This document shows positions 26,891 through 37,235 of a stretch of 64,000 bases of DNA, piece by piece. Source of the stretch: an uncultured Litoreibacter sp. (GTDB taxonomy: Bacteria > Pseudomonadota > Alphaproteobacteria > Rhodobacterales > Rhodobacteraceae); the NCBI GenBank assembly GCA_947501685.1, contig CANMWQ010000007.1, forward strand, positions 1 through 64,000. Direction: 5' to 3'. Positions within the stretch are counted from its first letter, which is position 1. The number at the start of each line of letters is the position of its first letter. A program made the position numbers and the translations under genes. The notes beneath the pieces were generated by a model that worked only from the letters and a program-made list of their open reading frames with translations, was not told the DNA's origin and did no database searches.

Positions 26891-27310
26891 CTAGTCTTGT
26901 GCAGCTTCTTCAGCTTCAAGGCGGGCTTTGTCAGCCGCACCTTTTGCGGACACATCGCGGTCCACGAATTCGATGATCGCCATCGGCGCCATGTCACCAT
27001 AGCGGAAACCGGCCTTGAGTACACGCACATATCCGCCCTGGCGGTCCTTGTAGCGTGGGCCCAGCACGTCAAACAGCTTGGCGACGTCCTTGTCCTGACG
27101 CAGCTTGGAGGCGGCCTGACGGCGCGCATGCAGGTCGCCGCGTTTGGCCAGCGTGATCATTTTCTCGATGATCGGGCGCAGCTCTTTGGCTTTTGGCAGG
27201 GTTGTTTTGATCTGCTCATGTTCGATGAGCGAGCCGCACATGTTGATGAACAGCGCTTTGCGGTGCTCATGGGTGCGGTTCAGGCGGCGGTAGCCTCTTG
27301 CGTGGCGCAT
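26891..27310 (-). CDS. rplQ: 50S ribosomal protein L17
   Basis: 139 residues with the canonical opening [20 protein letters not shown] and [22 protein letters not shown] near the end. L17 lies near the peptide exit tunnel. It is the last gene of the alpha segment, about 150 bp after rpoA. Confidence 0.97.
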   Translation of the reverse strand: MRHARGYRRLNRTHEHRKALFINMCGSLIEHEQIKTTLPKAKELRPIIEKMITLAKRGDLHARRQAASKLRQDKDVAKLFDVLGPRYKDRQGGYVRVLKAGFRYGDMAPMAIIEFVDRDVSAKGAADKARLEAEEAAQD

Positions 27311-27457
27311 TTTGTCGTTCCTTCTGGGTCGTCTATACTTTGTACGGGCTGCCCGATGCGTGTCGGTGCCTCTGTTGGGGCGGAATTGCCCATATGTTCC
27401 CGGTCATTTGCGCCGGCATTGTCGTGCGGGGCCCGCGTTTCCGCGAACCCCTATCTC

Positions 27458-28474
27458 TTAGAACTGGTCTTCGAACTTCTTGGCCAGGTCTTCGATGTTT
27501 TCTGGCGGCCAGTCGACGATGTCCATGCCCAGATGCAGGCCCATGCCCGACAGCACTTCCTTGATCTCGTTCAAGGACTTGCGGCCAAAGTTCGGGGTCC
27601 GCAGCATTTCGGCTTCGGTCTTCTGGATCAGGTCGCCGATATAGACGATGTTGTCGTTCTTCAGGCAGTTGGCAGACCGCACGGAGAGCTCCAGCTCGTC
27701 GACTTTCTTCAAGAGCAGCGGGTTGAATTCCAGCTCGTCCTCGTCGTCCTGCGCACGTGCGGACTCGGGCTCGTCGAAATTCACGAAGATGCCCAGCTGG
27801 TCTTGCAGAATGCGGGCGGCATAGGCCACCGCATCATCAGGCGAGATCGAGCCGTCGGTCTCAACCTTCATGGTCAGCTTGTCATAATCCAGCACCTGCC
27901 CCTCGCGGGTCGGCTGCACGTCATAGCTGACTTTCTTCACAGGCGAGAAAATCGCATCGATCGGCATCAGGCCAATAGGCGCGTCTTCGGGCTTGTTCTT
28001 CTCCGCAGAGACGTAGCCTTTGCCGGTCGCAACGGTCAGCTCCATGAACAGGTCGGCGCCATCATCAAGGTGGCAGATGACGTGGTCACGGTTCAGGATC
28101 TCGATGCCTGCGCTGTCGGAGATATCGCCAGCGGTCACGACAGCCGGGCCTTTGGCAGAAATGCTCAGGCGCTTCGGGCCTTCGACTTCCATGCGGATCG
28201 CCACGCCTTTGAGGTTCAGCACCACATCGGTGACGTCTTCGCGCACGCCCGCAATCGAGGAGAACTCGTGCAGCACGTTGTCAATTTGCACAGAGATGAT
28301 CGCGGCACCTTGCAGGCTCGACATCAGCACGCGACGCAGCGCGTTGCCCATGGTCAGGCCAAAGCCACGCTCCAGCGGCTCGGCGATGACAGTCGCCTTG
28401 CGTGCGGGATCGTTGCCGGGCTTGACGTCCAGCTGTGTCGGTTTGATCAGTTCTTGCCAGTTCTTATGGATCAT
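27458..28474 (-). CDS. rpoA: RNA polymerase alpha subunit
   Basis: 338 residues from ATG 28474, placed by GGAGG 6 nt upstream. An N-terminal dimerisation/assembly domain includes [24 protein letters not shown], and the C-terminal domain ([53 protein letters not shown]) binds UP elements and activators. Part of the alpha segment rpsM-rpsK-rpoA-rplQ. Confidence 0.98.
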   Translation of the reverse strand: MIHKNWQELIKPTQLDVKPGNDPARKATVIAEPLERGFGLTMGNALRRVLMSSLQGAAIISVQIDNVLHEFSSIAGVREDVTDVVLNLKGVAIRMEVEGPKRLSISAKGPAVVTAGDISDSAGIEILNRDHVICHLDDGADLFMELTVATGKGYVSAEKNKPEDAPIGLMPIDAIFSPVKKVSYDVQPTREGQVLDYDKLTMKVETDGSISPDDAVAYAARILQDQLGIFVNFDEPESARAQDDEDELEFNPLLLKKVDELELSVRSANCLKNDNIVYIGDLIQKTEAEMLRTPNFGRKSLNEIKEVLSGMGLHLGMDIVDWPPENIEDLAKKFEDQF

Positions 28475-28586
28475 AAGGGCCTCCATGCTCGTTCAGGGTC
28501 ATGTCCAAATACCCGGAACACTCGAGGTTGAAATGTCAAAGCCAGAGGGCAGCGCATGCCACCCCCTGACCCCAATCGTCTTGTCG

Positions 28587-28976
28587 TCAGACGCGGCGGC
28601 GCTTTGGTGGGCGGCAGCCATTATGCGCCATAGGCGTGACGTCGCGGATCGAGGAGATCTGGAAACCCACAGCCGCCAGAGCGCGCAGCGCGCTTTCACG
28701 ACCCGAACCCGGACCCTGCACTTCGACCTCAAGCGTCTTGACGCCGTGATCTTGTGCTTTCTTGCCCGCATCCTCTGCCGCCATCTGAGCCGCGTAAGGT
28801 GTCGATTTGCGCGACCCTTTGAAGCCCATGGTGCCAGCGGAGGACCACGAAATTGCGTTGCCCTGAACGTCGGAGATCAGGATCTTGGTGTTGTTGAACG
28901 AGGAGTTCACATGCGCCACGCCAGCGGCGATGTTCTTGCGAACCTTCTTCTTCGTTTTGACCTTATCGCGTGCCAT
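28587..28976 (-). CDS. rpsK: 30S ribosomal protein S11
   Basis: 129 residues including [38 protein letters not shown] and the C-terminal [19 protein letters not shown]11 forms part of the platform of the 30S subunit. It lies 15 nt downstream of rpsM. Confidence 0.98.
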   Translation of the reverse strand: MARDKVKTKKKVRKNIAAGVAHVNSSFNNTKILISDVQGNAISWSSAGTMGFKGSRKSTPYAAQMAAEDAGKKAQDHGVKTLEVEVQGPGSGRESALRALAAVGFQISSIRDVTPMAHNGCRPPKRRRV

Positions 28977-28991
28977 TGATCAAACCCTCCC

Positions 28992-29360
28992 TTATTTCTT
29001 CTTACCGGCAATGGCCTTTGCGGGGCCTTTGCGGGTGCGAGCGTTCGTGTGGGTACGCTGGCCGCGCACAGGAAGATTGCGGCGATGACGCAGGCCACGG
29101 TAGCAGCCCAGATCCATCAAACGCTTGATGTTCATTGTCGTCTCGCGGCGCAGATCGCCTTCGACGGTGTAATTCTCGTCGATATGCTCACGCACTTTCA
29201 GAACTTCTGCGTCGGACAGCTCGTTCATGCGGCGGGAGCGTTCAATACCAACAGCCTCGCAGATCGCTTCCGCGGAGGTGTTGCCGATACCGGTGATGTA
29301 GGTCAAAGCGATTGGGACGCGCTTTCCGTCGGGCAGGTTAACGCCAGCAATACGAGCCAA
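28992..29360 (-). CDS. rpsM: 30S ribosomal protein S13, TTG start
   Basis: 122 residues when started at TTG 29360, giving the family opening (M)[28 protein letters not shown] lies about 7 nt upstream. An in-frame ATG at 29393 would add eleven unconserved residues and has no ribosome site. The C-terminus [24 protein letters not shown] is typical. S13 contacts the P-site tRNA and the 50S subunit in the 30S head. Confidence 0.96.
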   Translation of the reverse strand: MARIAGVNLPDGKRVPIALTYITGIGNTSAEAICEAVGIERSRRMNELSDAEVLKVREHIDENYTVEGDLRRETTMNIKRLMDLGCYRGLRHRRNLPVRGQRTHTNARTRKGPAKAIAGKKK

Positions 29361-29569
29361 AATGGTCTTCCTTCTAGGTCGCGGTTCCGTCATTCCGGAA
29401 CCTTTTTTCACAACATAAGCCCGGCGGTTTTTACAACCATCGGGCTTGATTTAGGTACTCATGCGCGGGGCCGTCTAGCTAGGTCGGCAGAGGCGCGATT
29501 CCCGTTCGGGATGGGGCGGTTTAGGCCTGATTGGGGGTGGGGTCAAGTGGGGCCTGCGCCCCAAATTGA

Positions 29570-30148
29570 TCAGTTGTCCAGTACCGCGTTGATCGCGGTC
29601 GAAACCTCGTCAATCGTGCCCAGCCCCGGCACCCATTCCAACTGGCCCATGCAGTGGTAATAGCCCAGCAGCGGCGAGGTCTTTTTGTAATATTCCATCA
29701 AGCGAACCTTGAGGCTTTCCTCATTGTCATCCGCCCTTGCCTGCTTGCCTGCGGCACGCGCCTCTTCGGCCCGGCCAACGATGCGCTTGACCAGCACCTC
29801 GTCATTCACTTCCATCGCGATGACCGCATCAAGCTGCGTGCCATGCGCTTTCAGCAGCGCGCCCAGCGCATCCGCCTGCGCCAGCGTGCGGGGGAAGCCG
29901 TCAAAGATAAAGCCTCCGCCATGATCGCCTTGCAGCTTTTCCTCGATCAGCCCGATGACGATCTCATCCGTGACCAGCTCGCCCGCATCCATCACAGCAG
30001 CAACCTTGTTGCCCATCTCCGTGCCGGAGGTCTTGGCCGCCCGCAACATGTCCCCGGTAGAGAGCTGGATCATGCCCCGCGTGTCGACAAGGATCTGCGC
30101 TTGCGTGCCTTTACCGGCACCGGGTGGTCCAAGAAGGATGATGTTCAT
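29570..30148 (-). CDS. adk: Adenylate kinase, short form
   Basis: 192 residues with P-loop GPPGAGKGT (7-15), [23 protein letters not shown] and a short lid region ([22 protein letters not shown]), so it lacks the long zinc-type lid. It interconverts AMP+ATP and 2 ADP. Its position between secY and rpsM is the ancestral location. It overlaps the secY stop by 4 nt. Confidence 0.96.
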   Translation of the reverse strand: MNIILLGPPGAGKGTQAQILVDTRGMIQLSTGDMLRAAKTSGTEMGNKVAAVMDAGELVTDEIVIGLIEEKLQGDHGGGFIFDGFPRTLAQADALGALLKAHGTQLDAVIAMEVNDEVLVKRIVGRAEEARAAGKQARADDNEESLKVRLMEYYKKTSPLLGYYHCMGQLEWVPGLGTIDEVSTAINAVLDN

Positions 30149-31509
30149 TTACGTGCCGGGCTCCGCTTGCCCCGCTTCTTGGCGCCTTTGCCGCGAAGCT
30201 GGGATTTCTCAATGAGCCCCTCATACTGATGCGCCAGCATATGGGACTGCACCTGTTGTATCGTATCCATCGTCACCGACACCACAATCAAAACCGACGT
30301 CCCACCGAAGTAAAACGGAATGGCCAGCTGCGCGCGCAGGATTTCCGGCAACAGGCAGACCAGCGCCAGATAGGCAGAGCCCAGAACCAGCACGCGGTTG
30401 ACCACATATTCCAGATATTCGGCGGTGCGCTGACCGGGGCGGATGCCGGGGATAAAGCCGTTCTGGTTCTTCAGATTATCCGCCACGTCATCCGGCTTGA
30501 ACGCCACGTTGAACGTGTAGAAATACGCGAAGAACACGATCATCGCCGTGAAAAACAGCAGGTAGAGCGGCTGGCCGGGTCCAAAATAGGCAAGGATCGT
30601 CGCCATCACCGGACTGGTCGAGCCGCCCGAGAACGTGCTCATGGTGGTCGGCAACAAGAGCAGCGAGGAGGCGAAGATCGCCGGGATCACGCCCGACGGG
30701 TTCACCTTGACAGGCAGGTGGCTGGAGCCGCCATCATAGACTTTCATGCCCACCTGGCGACGCGGGTATTGGATATGGATCTTACGCAATGCGCGCTCCA
30801 TGAACACCACGAAGGTGATGGTCGCAATCACCACCAGCAGCACGCCGATGATCACCGCAGGGCTGATCGCACCAGAGCGGCCCTGGGCAAAGAATTGCGC
30901 CAGTGCTGCTGGCACCTCCGCGATGATGCCCACGAAGATAATAAGGGAAATACCGTTGCCGATGCCGCGCGCGGTGATCTGCTCGCCCAGCCACATCAGG
31001 AACATGGTGCCGCCCACCAGCGTGATCACGCAGGAGATGCGGAAGAACCAGCCGGGATCGGTGACAAGCCCGCCGGACTCGAGCCCTGCGGCCAGACCGT
31101 AGGCCTGCAACGTCGCCAGAAACACCGTGCCGTAGCGGGTATATTGGTTGATCTTCTTGCGACCCTGTTCGCCCTCTTTCTTCAATTGCTCCAGCTGAGG
31201 CACCATGGCCGTCATGAGCTGCACAATGATCGAGGCAGAGATGTAGGGCATAATACCCAGTGCAAACAGGCCCATACGGCCAATCGCGCCGCCGGTAAAC
31301 ATGTTGAGAATGCCGCCTACACCACCGGAAATCTGCTCCACAAAGTTGCGCAGCGCGTCGGCGTCGATGCCCGGCACCGGGATATAGGTGCCCAGCCGGT
31401 AAACGATCAGCAGACCGATGGTGAACAGGATGCGTTGCCTCAGCTCGGTCGCCTTGCCAAAGGCGGACCAGCTCATGTTTTGGGCCATTTGCTCGGCGGC
31501 TGATGCCAT
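30145..31509 (-). CDS. secY: Preprotein translocase subunit SecY
   Basis: 454 residues, ten membrane segments, with the lateral gate and plug region (VPGIDADAL...[21 protein letters not shown]) and cytoplasmic loops [27 protein letters not shown] and [12 protein letters not shown] that bind SecA or ribosomes. It is the central channel of the Sec translocon. The gene follows rplO as in the usual spc order. Confidence 0.97.
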   Translation of the reverse strand: MASAAEQMAQNMSWSAFGKATELRQRILFTIGLLIVYRLGTYIPVPGIDADALRNFVEQISGGVGGILNMFTGGAIGRMGLFALGIMPYISASIIVQLMTAMVPQLEQLKKEGEQGRKKINQYTRYGTVFLATLQAYGLAAGLESGGLVTDPGWFFRISCVITLVGGTMFLMWLGEQITARGIGNGISLIIFVGIIAEVPAALAQFFAQGRSGAISPAVIIGVLLVVIATITFVVFMERALRKIHIQYPRRQVGMKVYDGGSSHLPVKVNPSGVIPAIFASSLLLLPTTMSTFSGGSTSPVMATILAYFGPGQPLYLLFFTAMIVFFAYFYTFNVAFKPDDVADNLKNQNGFIPGIRPGQRTAEYLEYVVNRVLVLGSAYLALVCLLPEILRAQLAIPFYFGGTSVLIVVSVTMDTIQQVQSHMLAHQYEGLIEKSQLRGKGAKKRGKRSPARK

Positions 31510-31615
31510 GTGACTTGATCCCTGCTATCAAATGCAACGCCGCGGCCGGGGTTCCCCGTCGCGGCGCTGGAAAACTTGATTACATGTAAGGGGCGGGTCG
31601 GCCCCTCACAAGTTG

Positions 31616-32083
31616 TTATTCAGCTGCGGCCGCGACGGTCAAAGAACCTCCAGCCTTTTCAACGGCTTGGATGGCAGCTTTGGAGGCGCCGGTCACAGAG
31701 ATTTTAACCTTCGAGGTGATCTCACCTTTGGCCAGCACGCGGACACCGTCCAGCTTGCGGCGCACAACGCCGGTTTCAACCAGCATATCCTCGGTGATCT
31801 CTTTCTTGGCGTCGAGCGTTTTGGCGTCGATAAACTTCTGGATCAGGCCCAGATTGATCACCGCAAAGCTCTTCCGGTTGCGGCTGTTAAACCCGCGCTT
31901 TGGCAGACGCATATAGAGGGGCATCTGGCCGCCTTCATATCCGTTAAGTGCAACACCTGAACGGGATTTTTGGCCTTTGATACCACGGCCACCCATCTTA
32001 CCGGTGCCGGAACCCGGACCACGGCCCACGCGTTTGCGGGCTTTGGTGGCGCCAGGATTGTCGCGCAATTCATGCAGTTTCAT
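31616..32083 (-). CDS. rplO: 50S ribosomal protein L15
   Basis: 155 residues from ATG 32083 (AAGGAG upstream). It begins [22 protein letters not shown], and the glycine-rich [20 protein letters not shown] segment is diagnostic. It should follow rpmD directly, but a 1.3-kb insertion separates them, so rplO probably has its own promoter (candidate at 32180-32208). Confidence 0.97.
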   Translation of the reverse strand: MKLHELRDNPGATKARKRVGRGPGSGTGKMGGRGIKGQKSRSGVALNGYEGGQMPLYMRLPKRGFNSRNRKSFAVINLGLIQKFIDAKTLDAKKEITEDMLVETGVVRRKLDGVRVLAKGEITSKVKISVTGASKAAIQAVEKAGGSLTVAAAAE

Positions 32084-32179
32084 ATCGCTTCTCCTTTGCC
32101 GGAAGCACCCCCGAAGCGAGATAGGGTGAACACGGCGTTTCTTAATGTTGATTCCGTGGATATGGAGGTCCACCGGGGG

Positions 32180-32208
32180 TGTTTAGTGGGGAATACCGCT
32201 TGGCGCAA
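32180..32208 (-). promoter_or_regulatory. Weak candidate promoter for rplO-secY segment
   Basis: On the minus strand TTGCGC (32203-32208), a 17-nt spacer, then TAAACA (32180-32185), about 97 nt before rplO. The matches are partial. It is offered because the insertion and terminator at the rpmD end leave this segment without its ancestral promoter. Confidence 0.3.
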
Positions 32209-32306
32209 GGCTTTGTCTGAACGGCACGTTTTGGGACATTTTGGGACAAAATTTTTGGGCCCATTCCCCAAAATGGGACAAAATATTTTGGCAGCTTTGG
32301 GGGGCG

Positions 32307-32359
32307 TTTTGTACAAAATGGGGTAACTTGGAAGCGGCCAAAACCCATTTTGTACAAAA
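32307..32359. repeat. 53-bp palindrome-ended element, copy 1
   Basis: Both ends are TTTTGTACAAAA (32307-32318 and 32348-32359). The reverse complement aligns with 48167-48219 in the rplB/rplW insertion, sharing the ends, AAATGGGTT, TGGCC and TTACCCC. Confidence 0.65.
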
Positions 32360-32388
32360 GTTCGTGGTTAATTTTGTGTGACCAAGGA

Positions 32389-32515
32389 GGGCCGCGCCTG
32401 ACCTTGGGGAGGCGCTCAGACCCAGATATTGGGCGCGCCCTGCCCATCATTGAGACGGTGTTCTATTTGAAACGTTGCAAACGCGCCTTCCCGGGGGGAA
32501 GGTCAGGCGCGGCCC
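32389..32515. repeat. 17-bp perfect inverted repeat pair
   Basis: GGGCCGCGCCTGACCTT at 32389-32405 and its exact complement at 32499-32515, separated by 93 bp, lying 30 bp upstream of the inserted 253-aa gene. They could be ends of a small element or a large hairpin in its leader. Confidence 0.65.
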
Positions 32516-32545
32516 GGCGATGCCGGGCAAAGAGGAAAATCAAAA

Positions 32546-33307
32546 TTGAAATACAGTCAGTATCTACAAAACACTGCCTTTGGAGCTCTGGTCGGCTCAA
32601 TTGCAACTTTCTCTCTATGCTGGATTTTTGGTGCCGAGCTCACCAATGATCTAACGAAGCTCTACACCTTCGTGGTGGCTGCGGTGCTCTCTCTTTTTGC
32701 GGCCAGCCTCACTTTGCTAGGCGTACTGGCAGGAATCGAAAACCAGAACGAGCTCGAAAAGAAACGAAATCGTCGAAAATTGCTCGCTGCAAAAGCAGTC
32801 TTACCCACCGCATTATCGACGATGTGCGAAATCTGCGAGAACGGGATGAGGTCATCTGAGCAGCTTCAAAGTGACGAACAAGGCCTTGAGTTCAGGTTAA
32901 GCTCTATTCATCAACTCCGTGTTGCCCCAGAGTTAGCGGGAATTTTCCAGGACATCATCGAACTAACTGAAGACGATGCAGTAGCGTCTCGCCTTTCGTT
33001 ATTGCTTAGAGAACACCAAATCTTCTTGGCCAGATGGAAGTCTGAATTCGGCCCGGAGGCAAAGGAGATAATGAAACATGAAAGCGACGCACGGCAACGA
33101 ACAGTATCTTGGGCTTATCTATACGCAGTCACTGTTTCGATGTTTGCCTACGCTCGCGGTGATGCTCCGAGCCTTCAAGATCACAACTCAACAGAATTAA
33201 TCACCTCCGCCCTAAATGCAGGGTTGGGCGGACTAGCATACATGGAAAAAGACTTTAGTGAAGAAATAGGGCTTTACAGCCGTACATTTGAGCGCCGCAC
33301 AAAGTAA
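32546..33307 (+). CDS. Unknown two-helix membrane protein inserted in spc operon
   Basis: 253 residues starting at TTG 32546 (AGAGGA 9 nt upstream; the next ATG is about 90 codons in). Two membrane helices (about 10-30 and 40-63) are followed by a cytoplasmic domain of 190 residues, predicted mostly helical, with many charged residues. I recognise no domain. It lies head-on to the ribosomal genes between rpmD and rplO and is visibly more AT-rich than its neighbours, suggesting acquisition. It ends at a strong hairpin shared with rpmD. Function unknown. Confidence 0.8.
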   Translation: MKYSQYLQNTAFGALVGSIATFSLCWIFGAELTNDLTKLYTFVVAAVLSLFAASLTLLGVLAGIENQNELEKKRNRRKLLAAKAVLPTALSTMCEICENGMRSSEQLQSDEQGLEFRLSSIHQLRVAPELAGIFQDIIELTEDDAVASRLSLLLREHQIFLARWKSEFGPEAKEIMKHESDARQRTVSWAYLYAVTVSMFAYARGDAPSLQDHNSTELITSALNAGLGGLAYMEKDFSEEIGLYSRTFERRTK

Positions 33308-33337
33308 GAAGCGCCCCGCGTTTCCGCGAGGCGCTTC
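33308..33337. terminator. Hairpin between inserted gene and rpmD
   Basis: GAAGCGCC-CGCG-TTTC-CGCG-GGCGCTTC, directly after the TAA of the inserted gene and downstream of rpmD on the other strand. It probably ends transcription from both sides. Confidence 0.65.
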
Positions 33338-33355
33338 AAATTATTTCACAACGAG

Positions 33356-33375
33356 ATTCCCGCTTTCGCGGGAAT
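33356..33375. terminator. Second hairpin downstream of rpmD
   Basis: ATTCCCGCTTTCGCGGGAAT is a perfect 8-bp stem with a 4-nt loop, 11 nt beyond the rpmD stop. There is no clear T run, so it may be a 3'-end stabiliser or a small dispersed palindrome. Confidence 0.45.
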
Positions 33376-33386
33376 GATGGTCAATC

Positions 33387-33575
33387 TCAGCCCTTCTCCT
33401 CAATAATCTCGACCATATGGGAGATCGAGTTCACCATGCCGCGCACGGAAGGGGTGTCTTCCAGCTCGCGGGTGCGGTTCATTTTGTTCAGGCCGAGGCC
33501 CACCAGTGTCGCGCGCTGTTTGGCGGGGCGACGGATGGGGGAGCCGATTTGTTTGACGACGATGGTTTTTGCCAT
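33387..33575 (-). CDS. rpmD: 50S ribosomal protein L30
   Basis: 62 residues, [20 protein letters not shown] with [24 protein letters not shown], the standard L30. It is now the last gene of its transcription segment because of the insertion before rplO. It starts 3 nt after rpsE. Confidence 0.97.
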   Translation of the reverse strand: MAKTIVVKQIGSPIRRPAKQRATLVGLGLNKMNRTRELEDTPSVRGMVNSISHMVEIIEEKG

Positions 33576-33578
33576 GAT

Positions 33579-34157
33579 TTAGGCCTCCGCGTTTTCTGCT
33601 GCGGCCTCAGCGGCAGGCGCTTCGTCGCCCGTGCGCAGAATATCCGCAACTTTTTTGCCACGACGCTGTGCGATCATGCGTGGCGAGGACTCGTTGGTCA
33701 GGCCATTCAAGGTTGCACGGATCATGTTGTAAGGGTTGGACGAGCCGATGGATTTGGCAACGACGTCCTGCACACCCAGCATCTCGAACACGGCGCGCAT
33801 CGGGCCACCAGCGATGATGCCGGTACCTTGTGGCGCTGTGCGCATGACGACTTTACCAGCGCCGTGACGGCCCTTGGTGTCGTGGTGCAGCGTGCGGCCT
33901 TCGCGCAGGGGCACGCGGACCATCTGGCGTTTGGCCTGCTCGGTGGCTTTGCGGATGGCCTCTGGGACCTCTTTCGCCTTGCCTTTGCCGAAGCCAACGC
34001 GGCCCTTTTGGTCGCCTACGACGACGAGGGCTGCGAAGCCAAAGCGCTTACCGCCTTTGACGGTTTTGGAGACGCGGTTGATTGCAACCAGACGATCCTG
34101 AAATTCCGGAGTTTCGTCGCGATCGCGGCGGCCCCGATTTCCTTGTTCTCTTGCCAT
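33579..34157 (-). CDS. rpsE: 30S ribosomal protein S5
   Basis: 192 residues from ATG 34157 (AAGGA upstream). The double-stranded RNA-binding half includes [30 protein letters not shown], and the C-terminal half includes [19 protein letters not shown]. An Ala/Glu-rich tail ([14 protein letters not shown]) extends beyond the usual end. S5 is involved in decoding fidelity. Confidence 0.97.
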   Translation of the reverse strand: MAREQGNRGRRDRDETPEFQDRLVAINRVSKTVKGGKRFGFAALVVVGDQKGRVGFGKGKAKEVPEAIRKATEQAKRQMVRVPLREGRTLHHDTKGRHGAGKVVMRTAPQGTGIIAGGPMRAVFEMLGVQDVVAKSIGSSNPYNMIRATLNGLTNESSPRMIAQRRGKKVADILRTGDEAPAAEAAAENAEA

Positions 34158-34234
34158 GTTGGCAGTCCTTTTTGTCAGTCGCCTGAAAGGCGTTTGTCTC
34201 AACCGCAGTGAGCTTGTGCCCCCCGGTCATCGAA

Positions 34235-34291
34235 GGTGGGCAAGTATTGCCCACCCTACAGTGTCGGGTAGGGTGGGCAAAACTGCCCACC
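34235..34291. repeat. Paired GGTGGGCAA palindromes between rpsE and rplR
   Basis: GGTGGGCAA-GTA-TTGCCCACC (34235-34255) followed by CTACA, then an inverted copy GTAGGGTGGGCA-AAAC-TGCCCACC ending at 34291. The same unit recurs near 43190 and 46051. It is a REP-like dispersed repeat inside an otherwise continuous ribosomal operon. Confidence 0.75.
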
Positions 34292-34298
34292 GCCACCT

Positions 34299-34658
34299 CT
34301 AGATCTTCAGACCGCCTTCGCGGGCTGCTTCGGCCAAGGCCTTCACCTTGCCGTGGAACAGGAAGCCGCCCCGGTCGAAATAGGCTTCGGTCACGCCGGC
34401 CTTTTTCGCACGTTTCGCGATTTCCGCGCCGACTTTCGTCGCCGCATCCACGTTGTTTTTGCCAACTAACCCCAAGCCCTTTTCGAGCGTGGAGGCCGAC
34501 GCAACAGTGTTGCCATTCACATCGTCGATCAGCTGGACCGAGATGTTCTTGGACGAGCGATGCACCGACAGGCGCATGCGCCCGGCATTCACCTTGCGAA
34601 GTTTGTTCCGAACGCGCAGGCGGCGTTTGATGAACAGATCACGTTTGCTATTGGCCAT
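34299..34658 (-). CDS. rplR: 50S ribosomal protein L18
   Basis: 119 residues: [40 protein letters not shown] and the C-terminal [28 protein letters not shown]18 binds 5S rRNA with L5. It overlaps rplF by one base and is separated from rpsE by a repeat pair. Confidence 0.97.
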   Translation of the reverse strand: MANSKRDLFIKRRLRVRNKLRKVNAGRMRLSVHRSSKNISVQLIDDVNGNTVASASTLEKGLGLVGKNNVDAATKVGAEIAKRAKKAGVTEAYFDRGGFLFHGKVKALAEAAREGGLKI

Positions 34659-35191
34659 TACTTCTTCTTCCCTTCTTTGCGGAAGATGTACTCATCTTTG
34701 TACTTGATGCCCTTGCCTTTATAAGGCTCCGGCTTGCGCCAAGCACGGATTTCGGCGGCCACCTGACCCACCTGCTGCTCGTCATTGCCTTCGACGATGA
34801 TCTCGGTCTGCTTTGGCGCAGAAACGGTCACACCCTCGGGCACTTCATAGACAACATCATGGCTGAGGCCGAGGTTCAGCTTCAGGTTGCGGCCTTCCAT
34901 CGCGGCACGGTAGCCCACGCCGTTGATCTCAAGCTCTTTCTTGAAACCATCGGTGACGCCGATCACCAGATTGCCAATCCGCGTGCGGGACATGCCCCAT
35001 TGCTGACGGGCGCGCTTGGATTTGCCACGCGGCTCAACGGTGACGACATTGCCGTCCACCTTGATTGTGACATCATCCGTAGCCGTGAAGCTGCGCTGGC
35101 CTTTGGGGCCTTTGACCGACACCGTCTGGCCGGAGACCGAGGCCTCCACGCCGGAGGGCAGGTCGACTGGTCTTTTACCAATACGAGACAT
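34658..35191 (-). CDS. rplF: 50S ribosomal protein L6
   Basis: 177 residues from ATG 35191 ([21 protein letters not shown]), with [13 protein letters not shown] and [22 protein letters not shown] at the end. It occupies the GTPase-associated side of the 50S subunit. An upstream in-frame ATG (35257) lies inside rpsH and is not used by the family. Confidence 0.97.
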   Translation of the reverse strand: MSRIGKRPVDLPSGVEASVSGQTVSVKGPKGQRSFTATDDVTIKVDGNVVTVEPRGKSKRARQQWGMSRTRIGNLVIGVTDGFKKELEINGVGYRAAMEGRNLKLNLGLSHDVVYEVPEGVTVSAPKQTEIIVEGNDEQQVGQVAAEIRAWRKPEPYKGKGIKYKDEYIFRKEGKKK

Positions 35192-35201
35192 TTTGCGCTC
35201 C

Positions 35202-35594
35202 TTAGAAGACGGTGCAGAGCACTTCGCCGCCGATATTCTGGGCGCGTGCATTTGCATCAGACATCACGCCTTTTGGCGTGCTGACAATCGACACACCCAG
35301 ACCCTGACGGACGGTTGGGATGTCTTTGGCACCAACGTAAACGCGGCGACCGGGCTTGGAGACCCGCTTCACTTCGCGAATAACAGGCGTGCCTTCGTAA
35401 TATTTCAGCTCGATGTTCAAAGCCGGGTGACCGTCTTTGCCCGTGGTGGCCTCGTAGCCACGAATGTAGCCCTCATCCGCCAACACATCGAGAACCCATG
35501 CGCGCAGCTTGGAGGCTGGCGTTTCCACGGTGGCCTTGCCCCGCAGCTGAGAGTTCCGGATACGGGTGAGCATATCTGCGATAGGATCGTTCAT
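35202..35594 (-). CDS. rpsH: 30S ribosomal protein S8
   Basis: 130 residues: [41 protein letters not shown] and [21 protein letters not shown]8 binds the central domain of 16S rRNA and, in enterobacteria, represses the spc operon by binding its mRNA near rplE. No such mimic was identified here. Confidence 0.97.
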   Translation of the reverse strand: MNDPIADMLTRIRNSQLRGKATVETPASKLRAWVLDVLADEGYIRGYEATTGKDGHPALNIELKYYEGTPVIREVKRVSKPGRRVYVGAKDIPTVRQGLGVSIVSTPKGVMSDANARAQNIGGEVLCTVF

Positions 35595-35606
35595 TGATAT
35601 ACCTCC

Positions 35607-35912
35607 TTACCAGCTTGACTTAACCATGCCGGGGATTTGGCCCGAGGAGCCAAGATCCCGCAGCGCGATCCGGGAAATCTTCAGCTTACGGTAGTAAGCG
35701 TGAGGACGGCCGGTCAGCTGGCAACGGTTGTGAAGACGGACAGCGGAGGAGTTGCGGGGCAACTCGGCCAGTTTCAGACGCGCCTTGAAGCGCTCTTCCA
35801 TTGGTTTTTCGCGGTCGTTTGCAATTGCCAGAAGGGCAGCACGCTTGGCGGCGTATTTCTTCACCAGGCGCTCCCGCTTCTTCTCGCGTTCGATCATGCT
35901 TTTCTTAGCCAT
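35607..35912 (-). CDS. rpsN: 30S ribosomal protein S14 (zinc-free type)
   Basis: 101 residues, [20 protein letters not shown] with [26 protein letters not shown]. The CxxC pairs of the zinc form are absent, as in most proteobacteria. It lies between rplE and rpsH as usual. Confidence 0.97.
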   Translation of the reverse strand: MAKKSMIEREKKRERLVKKYAAKRAALLAIANDREKPMEERFKARLKLAELPRNSSAVRLHNRCQLTGRPHAYYRKLKISRIALRDLGSSGQIPGMVKSSW

Positions 35913-35933
35913 GTCTTTTCTCCTATCCCGCGA

Positions 35934-36497
35934 TCAGCTGTTGAAGGGCATGTTGAAGGCTTTCAACAGGCTCTTGGCTTCAGCGTCGGTGGGTGCGGTG
36001 GTGCAGATGATGATGTCCATGCCCCAGGCTTCATCGATTTTATCAAAATCGATTTCCGGGAACACGATATGCTCTTTCAGGCCCATGGCGTAGTTGCCGC
36101 GGCCGTCGAAAGACTTGCCCGACACGCCGCGGAAGTCGCGGATGCGGGGCATGGCAATCGTGATCAGACGATCAAGGAATTCATACATCTTCTCACCGCG
36201 CAGGGTGACCTTGGCGCCGACGGGCATTTCCTCACGCAGGCGGAAGCCCGCGATGGATTTCTTGGCCCGTGTGACCATGGCCTTCTGGCCGGAGATGGCG
36301 GTCAGATCCGCCGCAGCCGACAGAGGCTTCTTGCTGTCTTTGACAGCCGCCCGGCCTGCGCCGATGTTCAGCACGATCTTGTCGAGACGCGGGATCTGCA
36401 TGTCGTTCTTGTAGGAAAATTCTTCCTTCAACGCTTTGCGGATCGTGTCTGCGTAGACCGCCTTGAGGCGCGGGGTGTAATTTGCTTCATCCAACAT
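35934..36497 (-). CDS. rplE: 50S ribosomal protein L5
   Basis: 187 residues: [39 protein letters not shown] and [21 protein letters not shown]5 binds 5S rRNA and contacts P-site tRNA. The ATG shares a base with the rplX stop. Confidence 0.97.
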   Translation of the reverse strand: MLDEANYTPRLKAVYADTIRKALKEEFSYKNDMQIPRLDKIVLNIGAGRAAVKDSKKPLSAAADLTAISGQKAMVTRAKKSIAGFRLREEMPVGAKVTLRGEKMYEFLDRLITIAMPRIRDFRGVSGKSFDGRGNYAMGLKEHIVFPEIDFDKIDEAWGMDIIICTTAPTDAEAKSLLKAFNMPFNS

Positions 36498-36802
36498 CAG
36501 ATCACGTCTCCTGTTGTCTTGGCGTAGCGCACCTTCTTGTCGCCATCCATTTTGAAGCCAACGCGGGTCGGCTTGCCCTTGGCATCCACCAGCGACAGGT
36601 TCGACAGCTGAATAGGCATGGCCTTAGGCTGGCGGCCGCCCTGGTCGGTCTGGCTTTGCTTGACGTGGCGGATCGCGATGTTGATCCCGTCCACAACGGC
36701 TTTGCCGGTCTTGGGGTCGACGGACTGAATTTTGCCCTTTTTGCCCTTGTCCTTGCCGGTCAGCACGATGACCTCGTCGCCGGATTTCAGTTTAGCAGCC
36801 AT
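36497..36802 (-). CDS. rplX: 50S ribosomal protein L24
   Basis: 101 residues with the KOW motif [20 protein letters not shown] at the N-terminus and [17 protein letters not shown]24 helps start 50S assembly. It begins one base after the rplN stop. Confidence 0.97.
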   Translation of the reverse strand: MAAKLKSGDEVIVLTGKDKGKKGKIQSVDPKTGKAVVDGINIAIRHVKQSQTDQGGRQPKAMPIQLSNLSLVDAKGKPTRVGFKMDGDKKVRYAKTTGDVI

Positions 36803-36803
36803 G

Positions 36804-37172
36804 TTACAGCACCTCCGGAGCGAGCGAGATGATCTTCATGAAGTTCTTGGCACGCAGCTCGCGGACCACGGGTCCGAAGATACGTGTGCCAATCGGCTCA
36901 CCGGTGTTGTTGAGGATAACAGCCGCGTTGCGGTCAAACCGAATGGCTGTGCCGTCTTCGCGACGGACCTCTTTGGACGTGCGAACAACGACGGCCTTGC
37001 GGACGTCGCCTTTTTTCACGCGGCCGCGTGGGATGGCTTCCTTCACCGACACGACAATAACGTCGCCGACGGATGCGTATTTACGCTTGGAGCCACCCAG
37101 AACCTTGATGCACTGCACACGGCGCGCGCCGCTATTGTCAGCCACATCAAGATTGGTCTGCATCTGGATCAT
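36804..37172 (-). CDS. rplN: 50S ribosomal protein L14
   Basis: 122 residues: [46 protein letters not shown] and [11 protein letters not shown], the standard protein at the subunit interface. It normally heads the spc operon. Here it continues from rpsQ with a 63-bp gap. Confidence 0.98.
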   Translation of the reverse strand: MIQMQTNLDVADNSGARRVQCIKVLGGSKRKYASVGDVIVVSVKEAIPRGRVKKGDVRKAVVVRTSKEVRREDGTAIRFDRNAAVILNNTGEPIGTRIFGPVVRELRAKNFMKIISLAPEVL

Positions 37173-37235
37173 GTGATGTCTCCCGACCTTTGGGGACGCG
37201 TCCTAACAGCGCCCCACGGTTTCGTGGTATTGGGG

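Larger units (their letters stand above)
32084..32545. other. Repeat-rich leader between rplO and inserted gene
   Basis: About 460 bp with no gene. It holds a candidate rplO promoter, several ATTTTGGGACAAAAT-like palindromic units (32228-32292), a 53-bp element ending in TTTTGTACAAAA (32307-32359) and a 17-bp inverted repeat (32389-32405 with 32499-32515). The density of inverted repeats points to inserted mobile or repetitive DNA. Confidence 0.6.

Noticed and set aside
26810-28531. 573-codon plus-strand open frame
   Set aside because: Antisense to rplQ and rpoA. Composition (His/Gln/Leu-rich) is typical of a shadow frame.
29420-29460. Terminator between adk and rpsM
   Set aside because: AAGCCCG/CGGGCTT stem is short with a long loop and no T run. 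It is not convincing.
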